Source of the DNA: Biscogniauxia marginata
Taxonomy: Eukaryota > Ascomycota > Sordariomycetes > Xylariales > Xylariaceae
Length of the DNA: 64,000 nt
Direction: 5' to 3'
Assembly: GCA_022695795.1 (NCBI GenBank)
Contig: MU404112.1
Coordinates: forward strand, 186,001-250,000
Both the position numbers and the translations under genes were made by a program. Below the pieces are notes generated by a model. It saw only the letters and a list, made by a program, of their open reading frames with translations. It was not told the origin of the DNA and made no database searches. Positions 22,365-34,795 of the stretch are shown here, piece after piece. How positions within the stretch are numbered: position 1 is the stretch's first letter; each line of letters begins with the position of its first letter.

Positions 22365-25300
22365 GGCGATGCGCAACGGGTTGATCAAAAGAGTGTGGAT
22401 CGCAAAAGCGATATTCAATAGCGATAGTCAGGACCAACAGGGCGATCGCGTCCTCAGGATTGCGAGCAAACGAGTGTATGCTATAAAAGAGCGAAAAGGA
22501 GACAAATCTCCCAAGCAAGAATGCCAAACGAATGTAAAGGAGAACGACGCGGAGGTGAGGAAATGGTAGAAAGGGTGAGGCCCGGAGCGGAGCAGAAAAG
22601 AAAAGGCGCTGAGGGTGATTCCTTCCGGCATGGTTAATTGACCACGGTACCTATAGGAGTACAGCGGTAGTTGCTTAGTACCTACAAGAGGTGCTAAACG
22701 CCGCCCCTTCAGCCCCAAGCTCCGTCAACGCGTTGACCAAGACATGGAGCAGGAGACGATCGACAATTCGCCATGGCCAAATTCAGGCTAGGAGGAATCA
22801 ATTAACGGATCGCGCAGAAAATAAGAGCCAATAGGAGTTGACCGACGGATCTGCTAGTGCCAGAAACGAAATTACTATGTTCCAATGAATCGCCAAGACA
22901 CCCACTAAAGCATCCATCAAACTGGTCTAAGCTACTTATAGTTAGCACGTCAAGTTGTAAGTACTGGCCTGAGCGCTCTTACTATAAGGTAGGTACTTAC
23001 ATGTAGGTAAGTATACAAGTACCTAACTAATTAGCCCCGTAGGTACTTACAGCATTCTTCTGTCTCTCTCCTCCTATGTACCTACATATATTTAAAAGGT
23101 AGATCTGTGTTGTGAGGAGCAGGGTGTGCGAATACCTGCCTATTCACCTATGTAGTTAAGAAGTTAAATTGTATACTCCAAGTTTGGGGTAGTAATATGC
23201 GTTGTTGCATATATTACATGTCCGTCGGAGCTCAGGCCCACGTCTATAAAACCATGCGATATTTTCAGTCCTTGGTTACTGCGGTACTTTAATGCAATGT
23301 TCCCGTTCGCTCACCCTGCTGCAACGCTGTAATGTACCTGCGCTGACCGACACTGACTGTACATACAACGAAGGCGCCTAGCGTTGGAATACATCGACCG
23401 AGCGTGGTGTGTGAAATGTTTCTCTTTGGCCCATTTCTAGTTCCAGCCAATCAATTCGTGGTTTCCTGTCAGCATCCGGGATGCGTCAACGTGCGGTTGC
23501 ACCAGGTATTTTACTACATGCAGGTACCGTAAGTTAATAATATGGGGGAGATCAATATGCATACATGTACTCAGGTATGTATCTACCTAGGTACATATGT
23601 GTGTACCTACATATGAGTGGGTATAAAAGCTTACTTGGTTAAGCGTCGAGAGATCTCTGAGTGCTTTAGGCAATAAATCATCGTTTCATTCCCCCCTGAG
23701 AATTATTATAACCACACTTTTCTCTCTCCCCCAGCTGTCCAAGTCCCAAGTCCAGTGCGGGAAATGCAAAGCTATTATCGCGGGCGAAGAGTGAATAACG
23801 GATCGGCATTGCCAACCTGATTTGGTCGATATACAGCATGGACCTCAGGTTTACTGTAAGGTGTTACGCGCAGAATCTCAATTTAACAAGAGGCGTTCAG
23901 GGACATTTCGACCATTATAGATCTCTCCCAAGGGAAAATTTCTCGCCTATCGTCGGAGCAAGGACAGCGAAGTACTAACGCCAAAGTATCAATCGGTAAT
24001 TTCTAGTTGCCGTGCATTCAATATGCTACCTATCCGCCAATACCACCCTATTGCCAGTTATTGTCTCTCCTATTCGACAACTCAGAAGGTGAAGAGGGGT
24101 TTAGATTACACGCGCTTCAGGTCTCGGCTTCAAGTTGGCTTGCCATAGTCTATAATATCCCGAGTCGGGGTTGGTTCTAAGGAGGTAGGTAAAACATAGG
24201 CAATTGAGCCAGAGTACAAGTAAATACCCTCCTCAACTTACACATGTTCCGCTTGACTTACTACATAATGTGGTGAGTCGAGTTGTTCAATATCTCAGTA
24301 TTAGTGCTACCTACGGCTTGTTCGGTGGAAAATAAAGTGACCACAGCCTTTAAGTCATCACCGAACTACATATAGGTGTCGCAACAACGAAATTACGCCT
24401 ATAATGGTCACTTCCATAGGTAAATATATTATCCACTAGCGGCCGTTTTATTGGATACATGTACAAGATTGCCTCGGCCAACATATGCCGCCCGGATACT
24501 AACCCAACCCAAGCTAATACGTCCGTTCAAATAAAAAAAAGTGTTCAGGCGAGTTTTCAGTGTTAACATTAGAGTTGAAAGACTTTCCTATTTAGGTAGG
24601 CATGAGAGTAAACTCGGCTTTAGTCATTAAACTCAAGCGCCTCGGAAGCAACATAGCGAATTGCCCTTGTATGTAATCGCCCAAGTTAGCCACTTGCGCC
24701 GGGTTGAGAACGACCTATGCACCGTAGATAGTATTCTATAACCGAGACACCAATAAACAGTCGCTACATCTAGTGCCGAAAGTCCTAGATCTAATATATA
24801 ATACTTTATTCTTATGAAGTACTTAATATCATTTGGGTGTTTTGCGATGATTCTCTTAACATAGGTACCTATTCCATTAAGTTGATAAAGCACGAGCCTT
24901 AGCTGTACACGCCTGGTCTATGGCTTGATAACAGTTTTGCCAATTCTACTAACATTATAACAATGATGATATTAATTATAGATGAAAGGCGCATGCCTTT
25001 TTTTTTCTTTTCTTAACGATAAGCTAGTTTCAACACCAATGAGAGTTACTGTGTCCGTGGCATAGTAGAGTCGCTTATCGAGAGTATTTGGGGGCAGGAT
25101 AAGCGCAGCCACTCTCGTGATTGGCTCACTGGAAGTTATTAAAAAAAAAAAGGGCTCCTGGCGTCTAAGCAAGGGAGAGCGGTCGACCTGATTGGCGGTC
25201 GAGATATTTTTAACATCCTACGCCACGATGGCCATCCTCCCGGCTGTCCAGTCGGCCGCCTCTACGATATCCACAATTTGGCCTCCCCTACCTTACCTAC

Positions 25301-25756
25301 CAATCGCTCGCCGGACGGCGGACCCGGCAAGCTGGACTTCCGTCCTCCCACAGCCTCCCGGAATGGTGATTTCCCTTGGGGACTGACAACGCAGCTGAGG
25401 CCGTTGGCAGACGGGACTGACTCTCTCGCTGCGCATCGAATGTTTGTTTGCCTGTTGGGCCATGTCGCTCGAAACATCATCATGAGGATTCGCAGGTTGC
25501 GGATGTATATAAAGACTCGAGTGTGTTCTCATCATGGGGACTAATACTCCCTCACCATCACCAAGAACTAGGTAATACATACAAACATCTCCTTCGAACA
25601 TCTCCTATTTTCCGTCATAATTTTCCACCTTTTACTTATTCCTTAATTCTCTAGAGGATCTTCTCCATTTCCCCCCAATTTTCTTCCTTCAGATCTGTCG
25701 TACCTTTGCATTCCTCGTTATTGGAACCCCCCTTCAATAATTCCTAAGTCTGCAAG
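22365..25756. other. Long divergent intergenic region
   Basis: 3.4 kb between divergent genes (SUN protein and cupin). I found no exon with family likeness. Many TAGGTA/TACCTA motifs lie here (about 22985-23045, 23575-23610, 24183-24190). The last 250 bp before the cupin gene is pyrimidine-rich, as in strong fungal promoters and 5' UTRs. Confidence 0.5.
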
Positions 25757-26599
25757 ATGCTCAAGTCCGCTACCATTACCGCCGTCCTGGCCTTCTGCGC
25801 CGTCTGCTCCGCGGCGCCGCAATTCGCAACTACCTCCCCTTCTTCCTCGCCCGCAGCCCCTACTGAGACATCCTCCTCCTCCTCCGCCACAACCGCCACT
25901 TCCACTTCCACCCCCACGTCCCCACCGCCGTCCGGCGCCCTCGCCGGCCTCTCCAAGACGCAGCAGATCCTCCTGTCGGACCTGCGCGTCGACGCGCTCA
26001 ACGACGTGCTCAAGGACGACGCGGACTTCGTGTTCGACTTCGGCGCGGCGCGCAAGTCGGGCCCCGGCGAGGGCGGCGAGATCGTGCAGGCGAACCGCAA
26101 GACGTTCCCGGCCCTGACCGGCAGCGGCGTCGGCATGGCGGTCGGGTTCCTGGGCCCGTGCGGGTTCAACACGCCGCACGTGCACAACCGGGCGACGGAG
26201 CTGCTCGTCGTGACCAAGGGCACGGTCGTGTCGGAGATGATCCTCGAGAACGGCGCGGTCGCCGCCGCCGCCGACGACGATGGGAAATCCGGGCCGCGCA
26301 GCGTCACGAACACGATAGCCGAGCTCCAGGCCACGCCCTTCTACCCGGGCAGCCTGCACTCGCAGTTCAACCCGTCCTGCGACGACGCCGTCTTCGTCGC
26401 GCCCTTCTCCAGCGACGACCCCGGCGTCGAGACCATGGCCCAGGCGTACCTGGCGCTCGGCGTCGACACAGTGCGCGCCGCCGCCGGCAACCAGATCGAC
26501 GGCGCCGACGTGGACAGGTTCCGCGGCCTGCTGAGCGAGAACGTCGCGCTCGGCGTCGAGGAGTGCCTCCGGACCTGCGGGATCGAGAAGCGCAAGTAG
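25757..26599 (+). CDS. Secreted spherulin/germin-like cupin
   Basis: Single exon, 280 aa. A signal peptide (1-19, ending CSAAP) is followed by a Ser/Thr/Pro linker (about 22-60) and one cupin domain (about 70-270). Both cupin motifs are present: motif 1 TPHVHNRATELLVVTKG with two His and Glu as metal ligands, and motif 2 FYPGSLHSQFNPSC with the third His. The family includes Physarum spherulin 1a and fungal wall or spore-coat proteins; manganese binding and oxalate oxidase or SOD activity occur in plant germins but cannot be assumed here. The domain part is very GC-rich, with most third positions G or C, far above its neighbours, which creates long antisense frames that I do not regard as genes. 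A TATAAA-type box lies at about 25506-25513. Confidence 0.92.
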   Translation: MLKSATITAVLAFCAVCSAAPQFATTSPSSSPAAPTETSSSSSATTATSTSTPTSPPPSGALAGLSKTQQILLSDLRVDALNDVLKDDADFVFDFGAARKSGPGEGGEIVQANRKTFPALTGSGVGMAVGFLGPCGFNTPHVHNRATELLVVTKGTVVSEMILENGAVAAAADDDGKSGPRSVTNTIAELQATPFYPGSLHSQFNPSCDDAVFVAPFSSDDPGVETMAQAYLALGVDTVRAAAGNQIDGADVDRFRGLLSENVALGVEECLRTCGIEKRK

Positions 26600-28618
26600 G
26601 GTGACCGGACAAACGACAAGAGGAGAAAGAGAGGTGAAGAAGGGGGGAGGGGGGGCAGGTTGTTTGTTGGAAAAGGAATTCGAGTTCGGACGCGATGTTG
26701 TCTAGGTTTTCTACCTAGTGGTGGGCTTTAATTTGGTACCAGGTGGGATTTGTCCCCGAGGCCGGATAGGGGTTGGTCGAGTGCATTTGCGGGAGCGGCG
26801 TTTTAAGCATAGATTATACGGAGTTTTCTGATTTAGGGGCATCTAGAGACACTTTAGTTTAAATTATTACTGTTTTATGGATATAAGCAGGCCCCCCCCT
26901 TTTCTAAGGATATAAATTTATCTCCCTTACACTAGAATATCGCCCATCCTTAAAAGTGGCTTAGAATAAAATCGCAATATGGAAGTGTTTTAAAGGACAC
27001 CTTGTCTATCTATTTAATTTCGTTCTATTTCTGTTATCCCTTTCTTTATAGCAGAACTACCACAAATTAAAGACACGCTTCGTATTAACCTCGGGGGGGG
27101 CCTTTACAGTGACATTAGGCACCTGATAAATGAGATCCGTGAGGCATAGGAACGATATAATACATACGTGTTTAGTTATACATAATTATCCAAGCAACAC
27201 AGCACCCCAATCCTCCAAACTCACAGCTCTACGCGGAAGCGGGAGGAAATAAAGGCGATCGCCGCATCCTCGATTCTCGGGGGGGTGGGGGGGGGTCTGG
27301 TACATATACCTACCTACCTACTTACTGTACATTGTAGATCCGACCTCCCAGAGTAAATCATCGATCACCCACCCCCAAACCAACCCGAACCAACTGACAG
27401 TCTATCAGGGTTCATCTCATAACTTCTCTGTCGATCGAGTCGATCCAATGATCAGCACAGAGGAAAAAAAAAAAAAAAAGATCAAAAATTTTCAGGCTTC
27501 CCCACTGAAGATCAGGAAAACGCGCCGGGTTGTCCGTCCGTCGATCGAGAAAGTGTGACAGAAAAAAAGGGGGAGGAGTTCCAAACTAGCCGACAACGAC
27601 AACGACAACGACGAAGATTATTTATTTGTTTGTTCACTCTGCGTAAATTGGCCGTTGTGGGTAAGTCGTGCGAGTGATTTCAAAGGTATACATGTATAGA
27701 CAGGCGCCTGGATCTGGATCCCGCAATAGCTACCTACCTATTATACCTCTATCTATACATGTTACACTAGGGGGTTTATTCATCCCCACTCCCTCCCATA
27801 AACCTGTAAGCTGTTTTCATCCTCCTCCTCCCCCTTCTTTTCTTTTTTGCTATTATGGCAAGGCGCGGAAAATCGGGAAGAGTCGAATATGAAAAGTAAT
27901 CTAGAGCACGTATGGAGTTGTCTAAAATCGAGATATAAAAGTTACAGGTCTGGTATACGATGACCTGCAGGGCCATGACATGGTAAAAGCGGTTGGAGCA
28001 TCCTTTTATAAATCGTATCTTTTCCATTGCACCCGTTATTACCCAAGGTAGCCATACTCATGTAACAAATTTCGGCACTATAATATCGAGCAAAATACCT
28101 GGTCCCTCAGCGACTGTAAGCACAATTACCGCAATTTTCCAAAAGTCTGCTCCATCGAGGTCCTCGTCGATGACGCTTAAGAGACCGCGGCACTCGCCAC
28201 ATACCTTACTCTGTAGTTTCGTTGCCTCACCGCCATGCATAGCACCTATTGATTATCTTTGTAATATCACGACAACGACTTGTATTTGGGTACATTCACA
28301 TACGAATCCGGGGGCAGAGTTTTTGTTTCTTTCAAAACTACGCCGTAGTAGTTTATTTTCATTATGCACCTGTGTGTACGTGTGTACCTTTTTCTGGTAT
28401 AGCGATCTCTTGGGATCTAGGTATCATTGATGGCAAAAGCAAAAGCCCTTAAAACATGAACAGACAACCCCCCTGCCCCCTTAATCCCGGGGACACCAAA
28501 ATGCTGTTCTCTTCGAACATATTTCAGTCATATTTCCCAACACATCAACAACCGAACGAGAGAGAGAGAGGAAGATCCGGATTGTTCTAGGAAAAGCGAG
28601 CATGCGAAAAATACCCCT
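26600..28618. other. Intergenic between convergent genes
   Basis: 2 kb with no supported gene. Includes homopolymer runs (G near 27270-27295, A near 27465-27478), a CGACAA triplet repeat near 27592-27612 and AT-rich 3' flanking sequence. Confidence 0.5.
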
Positions 28619-30475
28619 TTATACCTTCTCTTCGACCGTATTGTCGACAAGGGCCTTGTCGTCGTGGGTGTGGTGCATCTCGGAGGCGAAGGTGTGGCTG
28701 GGCCGCCACTTAGCCGAGAGGCGCGGGCTGACCTCCGCCATACACATATCGGCCTGCTCGAGGGACAGGCCCTTGAGCTCGGGAACGAGGAAGTAGGCGA
28801 AGGTGACACTGAGACAGCAGAGCGAGCCCCATAGGAAGAACACCTTCGGGCCCAGGTTGGCCTGGTCGGCACCTACGAGGTAGGGAGTAATGACCGCTGT
28901 TCGATCATTTTGTCAGCAATCCATAGGGTCTTGAAGGGGGGAACGAATGAGGAGAAGGGCAGGTTTTCTCACCAATTATCGTGTTCCAGAACCAGTTCGA
29001 AGCGGTCGAGATACCAACACCGCGAGATCGGATCGCCAGGGGGAAGGCCTCGCCAACGACGACCCATGCGGTGGGACCCCAGGTGGTGGCGAAGAAAGCG
29101 ATGTTGATACAGATAAACGCGACCAGAGCCTTGACAGCGTTGTCATTGTGGGCTTCAAGACGGCCGGCAGTGACTCCCAGGGCGGCGACGATGAACTGGC
29201 AGACGATCATGCCTAGGCCACCGCCAAGTAGCAAAGCACGACGACCTAACTTCTCGATGGCGACGAAAGAGATGGGCGTCGACAAGACGTTGACGAGCGT
29301 CGTGATCAGGGAAATGAGGAACGGGTTGGAAATAGTGCCGAGTTGCGTGAAGAAAGGGGGGCCGAAGTAGAAAATAAAATTTATACCTTAGCTTAGGGTC
29401 AGCTTACGGTTGTCTTAGGAGTAGCTTAGGGGTAGCTTACCGGTCAGCTGCTGTGAAAGCTGCAGTCCAGCGCCCAGTATAGTCCGGCGTATAGGACTAT
29501 TGCCCTTCCGAAGAGAGCCCTTTAAACATGCCGTCCATGAACCAACGTAGTTAGTCGGAGCGATATTCTGCATTTCGAACTCGTGGTTGGCCACGATTTC
29601 GGCGAGTTCGTCCTTGATATAGTCCGAGTCTTGGGGCTGGCCGCGCACGTAGGCGAGAGCCTTGGCAGCCTCCTCGATCTTGCCCTTCTTGACAAAGTAA
29701 CGGGGGGACTCGGGGAGGATAAACAGACCGATACCGAGGATGAGAGCCCAGAGGAACTGAACGCCGATGGGGATCCGGTAGGAGCCCGAGTCGGGGCGGT
29801 GCTGCGTGGCGTAGACGACACAGTTGGCTAGGAGAATGCCGATAGTGATGCAGAACTGGTAACCGGAGACCATGGCACCACGGACCTTCTTGGGAGCGAT
29901 CTCGGACATGTACAGGATGACGACAGCGGAGATGAAACCCACACCACCGCCGGCAATCAGACGACCGAAGACGAAGAGGACCTCCTGGTTGGTGCTGGAA
30001 ATCTGCATGATACATCCAGCAGTGAAGACGAAGCAGCCCATGATGATGGTAGGACGCCGGCCGATGAAGTCTGCAATATCACCGCCGATGAGGGCGCCAA
30101 AGAAGGTACCGCAGGACAGGATCGACGTGAAGAGGGACTGGGTGGCAGAGGGCAGCACGAAATCCTCCTTAGCAACGCCGATGGGGGCACCGATCGTGCC
30201 GTCGGCGTTGACATGGTTGTAGTCGTAGGGGATTCCAGTGTATAGGGTAATGAAGTAGGGCATGGCAAGCACGCCGCCCATCCAACCTGGAATAGCCATT
30301 GTTAGTGGTGCAAAGCCGGCTTGTGCAGCAGGGCCTACTCGAGCTTACCGGTGTCATATCCGAAGAAGATGCCACCGAAGGCAGCGAAGGCGCATATGAG
30401 ATAGGCCTTGACGGTGACGGGAGCCTCGATGCGCGAGACGTCGGCCGTACCCTCAACAATTGCACCACCAGCCAT
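28619..30475 (-). CDS. MFS hexose transporter
   Basis: Four exons on the minus strand: 30475-30349, 30286-29441, 29386-28973, 28896-28619 (554 aa, 12 predicted TM helices). It is a major-facilitator sugar porter of the kind that imports glucose and related hexoses by proton symport, close to ascomycete high-affinity glucose transporters. Motifs: FFGYDTG after TM1, GGDIADFIGRRPTI in loop 2-3, GRLIAGGGVGFISAVVILY, PESPRYFVKKGK before the central loop, QQLTGINFIFYFGP across the second junction, EKLGRRALLLGG, and PELKGLSLEQAD after TM12. Junctions: GYDTGWMGG, QQLTGINFI, TIIGAVITPYL. Intron 2 (29387-29440) consists entirely of an 11-bp tandem repeat. The exact sugar is not decidable from sequence. 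Confidence 0.94.
29387..29440 (-). repeat. Intron made of five 11-bp tandem units
   Basis: Read on the minus strand: GTAAGCTACCC, CTAAGCTACTC, CTAAGACAACC, GTAAGCTGACC, CTAAGCTAAG, exactly filling the 54-nt intron 2 of the hexose transporter. The first unit supplies the donor (GTAAGC) and the last supplies the acceptor (CTAAG). The upstream exon ends with AGCTGACCG, similar to the unit. Confidence 0.88.
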
Positions 30476-33400
30476 TGTTGTAGCTTCTCGAGATCTGATG
30501 TGTCTTTCCTCTTTACAATTCGACAGGAGACGGGAGGGACCAAGACGGGGGGTAGCCAAGAGGAAGGGAGGAAGACCACACGATGGGGGATGGAGGAGGG
30601 TTGGCCGGGATTTTATATACTTGTCAAGTGTACCTGGGCAAGCTACTTACCTACTCGGGGGGGGCAACCTCGACAACAAAGAGAAGCAGTCACTTGAGCA
30701 AAGGGTCAAAGGTAAAGGTACCCTGCAGGGTCATACACCCTAGTAACGAGCAGCTGCGGTGCGCCGGTAGGACGAACAAGGACGCTAACTCAGTTGTCAT
30801 TGCTGAAAAGGTCGAGTGAATGTTCCTCGACTGTTACACTAATAACCATCCTCTCTCCCCTCCTCCTTCCCCCCCAATTCTCGGGGTGAATCAAACAAAG
30901 GTCGATACGGGATCTGCCAGTCGAGTCTAGACTGGAAGGGGACCGCACCTGGCATCTTTAAAGACACCTGTGATTGGACAGTCGGACGACTGCAAGCAGG
31001 GTATCTGCTTATAGACATGGGTGGAAAAGGCCCGTCTCGCGGAGGAGATAGAAGTCCCTGAGCTTCTTGGTTCGGCCGAGGTGCAGCTCGCTGGATGATC
31101 TGACCCACAGACTGACAAAGATCCCCCTACCCAAGTCCAAGTCCACGCGCTAGGAATCCCCAAAAAACATGGAGAATTGGGGGGAATGGGGAATGATGGA
31201 GAAAGACGGGGCAGACAGGATGGGGAAGCCGTTTGAGCGTAGCTCGTCTCTTTTTTTTCTTCGACTCTTCTTCCCCCGACCCTCCCATGTCAACCTAACA
31301 GCCTACATGCAGGTGCTGACTTAATCGAGTATTGATGTATGTACGTACGAGTAGGCAAATTGGAGGATTAGTGTCTCACAGAACAAACCTGTCTTACTAA
31401 TTGACCCTCGGGCCGCCGTATTCACTTTCAAAACCTGGGAGTGAGGTGAGCTAGCTGATCTACCTCCGCTTAGACCAGACGGACGCTTAACGAGGTCAGC
31501 ACCAGGTATATTAATTCTAGCCTAGGACGATCGTGATCAATGTAGCTAGATTACCCTTCAATATATCTGAAGGCTGTCAGGAAATTTTCATCAAACCGGT
31601 GCAGAATATTGTTTCGCGCTGTACATGTAACAACTGGTGAATGTACGCAAAGCCGCCAATCTGTTGAAATTGGCAATCAGGGAGAAATGGATATGCAGGC
31701 CAGGGTTAGTCAACCTTACGGCCACCCAATGACTGACTTCATTTGTGTCCTTGGCCCGGGCTTCGTCCTTGCGTCTATGTATGTAGTTTAGTAACCTTTA
31801 GGTAGTGTTTACCCTGGATGCGTCTGCGCACGTGTGTCATCAAGATCCTACCTCTCCGATTGGACTTCTTATGGTTGAAGATGGGCTATAAGTCAAGGCG
31901 TGGCATGTTCAACTGCGTTTCTAACCGGTTGGTAGTTTTTCTTTTTTCTTTTTCTTTTTCCCCAGCTGGTCAAGGTTTCCAACCTATCGCTTCTCCGTTG
32001 TCATGTAGTCCTTAGGAATGTTTCTTCCTCCTAGCGCTCTGGAGTCGAGAATGCGACTAATCGAGTTCCGACCTTGGCGGCTTAGCCGGACGCGACGTTA
32101 CATGTATCTCTAACCTGTCAATGGGTTTACTAAGACGCCATCGTGACCCAAGATTAGTTACGAGAAACTCCCGACCGCCCACCCGTCAGTTATCGGAGGG
32201 AGAAAACCTCGTCTATGGACACACTTCTTCCCCCCCCCTCACAGAATGCATGCTTTCTTGATTCTCAATTCGGGGCGCGCTAGCCAGGTGGCGCCGTGGG
32301 AGGCTTCAAATAAAACGTGTGTGCATGCGACTAAATTATGCCATCGCGTTCATCATTTAGCTATTCGGGCAGGACGACAAGGACCAGTCACAGCCTGTTA
32401 CAGGCCCTGCCAAGCCGTGTGAGTCGCAGTTTGTCGTACATAACTGGTGGACAATGGCCTTATTCCAAATCTTCCAGAAGACGGGGGACGTCATGGCTCA
32501 GATCGAGACGATCTTTTGCCACGATGTGTTTCTCGCTTATGGAGGAGGATCAAAGGGCTACTATCGTGACTTGATCTACAACTGAAATAGCCGCCGCGTA
32601 GGGGACGGACCAGGCCAGAATTCTGTCCGCGGCTTACATGTGTATATACACATGTCATCCTCGTAATTGTGTGAATATCGCGCCGAGTGACCTTCCGTTT
32701 GCAGGTGTGGCGTCGGCAGGATTAGTCGTCTCCTATGCGTGTCCGCTCGCCTTGACGGATCGAGTTCCTAATGTTCAATCGCTAATAGTCCTTAATATGA
32801 GGTGTGCATACGTTAACTAAGCAAATGTTATGTTTATATACATATTTGTTGTTTTTGTTTTCACGCCAATGTTATAGTCGAGTCGGAACTGACCCGACGA
32901 GGCACAAGTTGTGTCTGGTAGTTGTATTTTGCCAAGTTAGATGGACGTCTTTTTTCGCTGTCAGTCCACAGAAAATCCCCCTCCATCTCTTTTCCCCACA
33001 GCGTGTGGAGGTGGGTAAAATAGGGACCTAAGACCTTCTACAGCGGGGCACCCCGCCGAAACGAGATCTTTCCCCGCGACTTAAAAAAGCACCGTCAAAA
33101 ACTTCGAAGAGATCGGCCCGAATAAAAATAACTAAGTGAAGGCTTCATCCTTCGTTCGACTCTCCTTCATACACCTAAGCCCACAAATCAAATCAAATTA
33201 TCAAAATTGAAACCATTCACTCTGTCTTACCAGGCGGAACTACCCACAAATCCCACGCTCTTGTGATTTTTTATTACCAGCTGTCTTTTCAGTCTTGTTC
33301 CCGATTCTAGGAGCGTGTACCTACATGATAGAATCTATATATAAATATTAAGTTAAGTACATGTATTGTAGCCGCAATTCGGTGGTATGTAACTCACACC

Positions 33401-34795
33401 TCCCCCCTTTTATGTATGGTGCAAATACGGCCGCTTACGGCTGCTTCTAACTAACTACGACTACTACTATTATTAACTAACTTAACTAACTTCACTACGT
33501 ACTAGAACCACCTAGCCACTGGTGTATGTATGTATGTATGCATGTAGTACAAATAGGCAATCTGTTGGCGCTTGTCGATGCTATTGCCCCACGTGCAGCA
33601 TCTCTAGTACTCTATCTCGATAGCATCCCGCTAACTCTGCTCGGATGAATCCCGAAGGATGCAAAATCGTACTCTCCTCAGCCCATTTTTATTGATTATC
33701 ATACAACACAAGAAACCACGTCTTCTACCAAGACGCAGATTGCATTCGCTCTCCTAAAGTCCAGAAGTCTAGGCCCTGGACAAGTTGTATAAAGGCGTCA
33801 CATGTTTCAATTAACAAAAAGGGTAAAATCTTCAAAGTCGAAACTTAAAGCTAGACCTTGTTCAGAAAGCGTGGTTCAGGTTAAACTTAGGTACCTAAGG
33901 TAGAGCCCCCTCCCCCAATCACCTCGTGGCTTGGGGTCTTCCTAATCGCGTTCTACAATTCCCGAGTCTCTGGGTCCGACCCGCTCTCTTCCACTCCACT
34001 TAATGGATCTCGTGGCCATCAACCAAGATTTGTCAACTCATCTCGCGCCAACGCTCCGGACTCGGTAACATTCTGGCCAGTCCATTGTTCGTCTCCGTTG
34101 CTGCTGCATGGTGGCAACAGACTCGCCGGCTTAAGCCGCATCCGAATACTCTCATTGTCTAGGGTCACATGAGGCTCCCCACGACGTAGCTGGTTTGGGG
34201 TCACTTGATCGGTCCCCTTTGTTGTCCAGTCCGAGATTTCGAAGTAGGACAAAGCTGGGAACAATCTAGCCCCGGCATCATCACGGCGCTTCGGCTATGG
34301 ACTGCAAGGGACAGACCTCCTTCGAAGCGAGAGCGAGTCCTTGCGTCCTAGACGCCCGGATTGCATCGATCTTGTCCCCCGATGATAGTAGTTCGGGGAT
34401 AGATTCACCAGACTGACCAAATACCGAAGGCTCAATTTGACTTTCACAAGGATAATGCTGGTGCTTTCCTTGAGCCGAATTTGTGTTTGTATCCGCTTAT
34501 GAATGACACGATATTAAAGGCAAATTAGGTATATTCTAATGTGAAACCCAACTGAACTTTATGCTTGACACAGAGCTGCCCGGGCAAAGCTCTGGGTAGT
34601 GGTTTACCTACAGAAACTCGAAATTTCACTCCACAGTTATTTCGCTTCGATAACGGCGAGCTATGGGATACCCCATAGTATGGTCCTTTTATTTCTTTTC
34701 ATAACTAACAGAATGTTTTCTACTTGGAAATGCTACAGACGAAGCATGTCTCAGAAATAGGTATGTATCTTTCACTAAAACACCCATCCTTCAGT
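30476..34795. other. Longest gene-free stretch of the window
   Basis: 4.3 kb upstream of the hexose transporter and downstream of the ABC-F gene. I looked for spliced coding sequence on both strands and found none I can support. Contents: G-rich and C-rich runs (30658-30666, 30868-30876, 32230-32239), TGTA tetranucleotides at about 33522-33543, and a short palindrome GCGGGG-CA-CCCCGC at about 33040-33053. Part of it is presumably the promoter of the sugar transporter. Confidence 0.45.

Noticed and set aside
25718..26359. 213-codon open frame on the minus strand over the cupin gene
   Set aside because: It is a by-product of the GC-rich third positions of the cupin gene; its protein is Arg/Gly/Ala-rich and has no motif, whereas the plus strand has a signal peptide and both cupin motifs.
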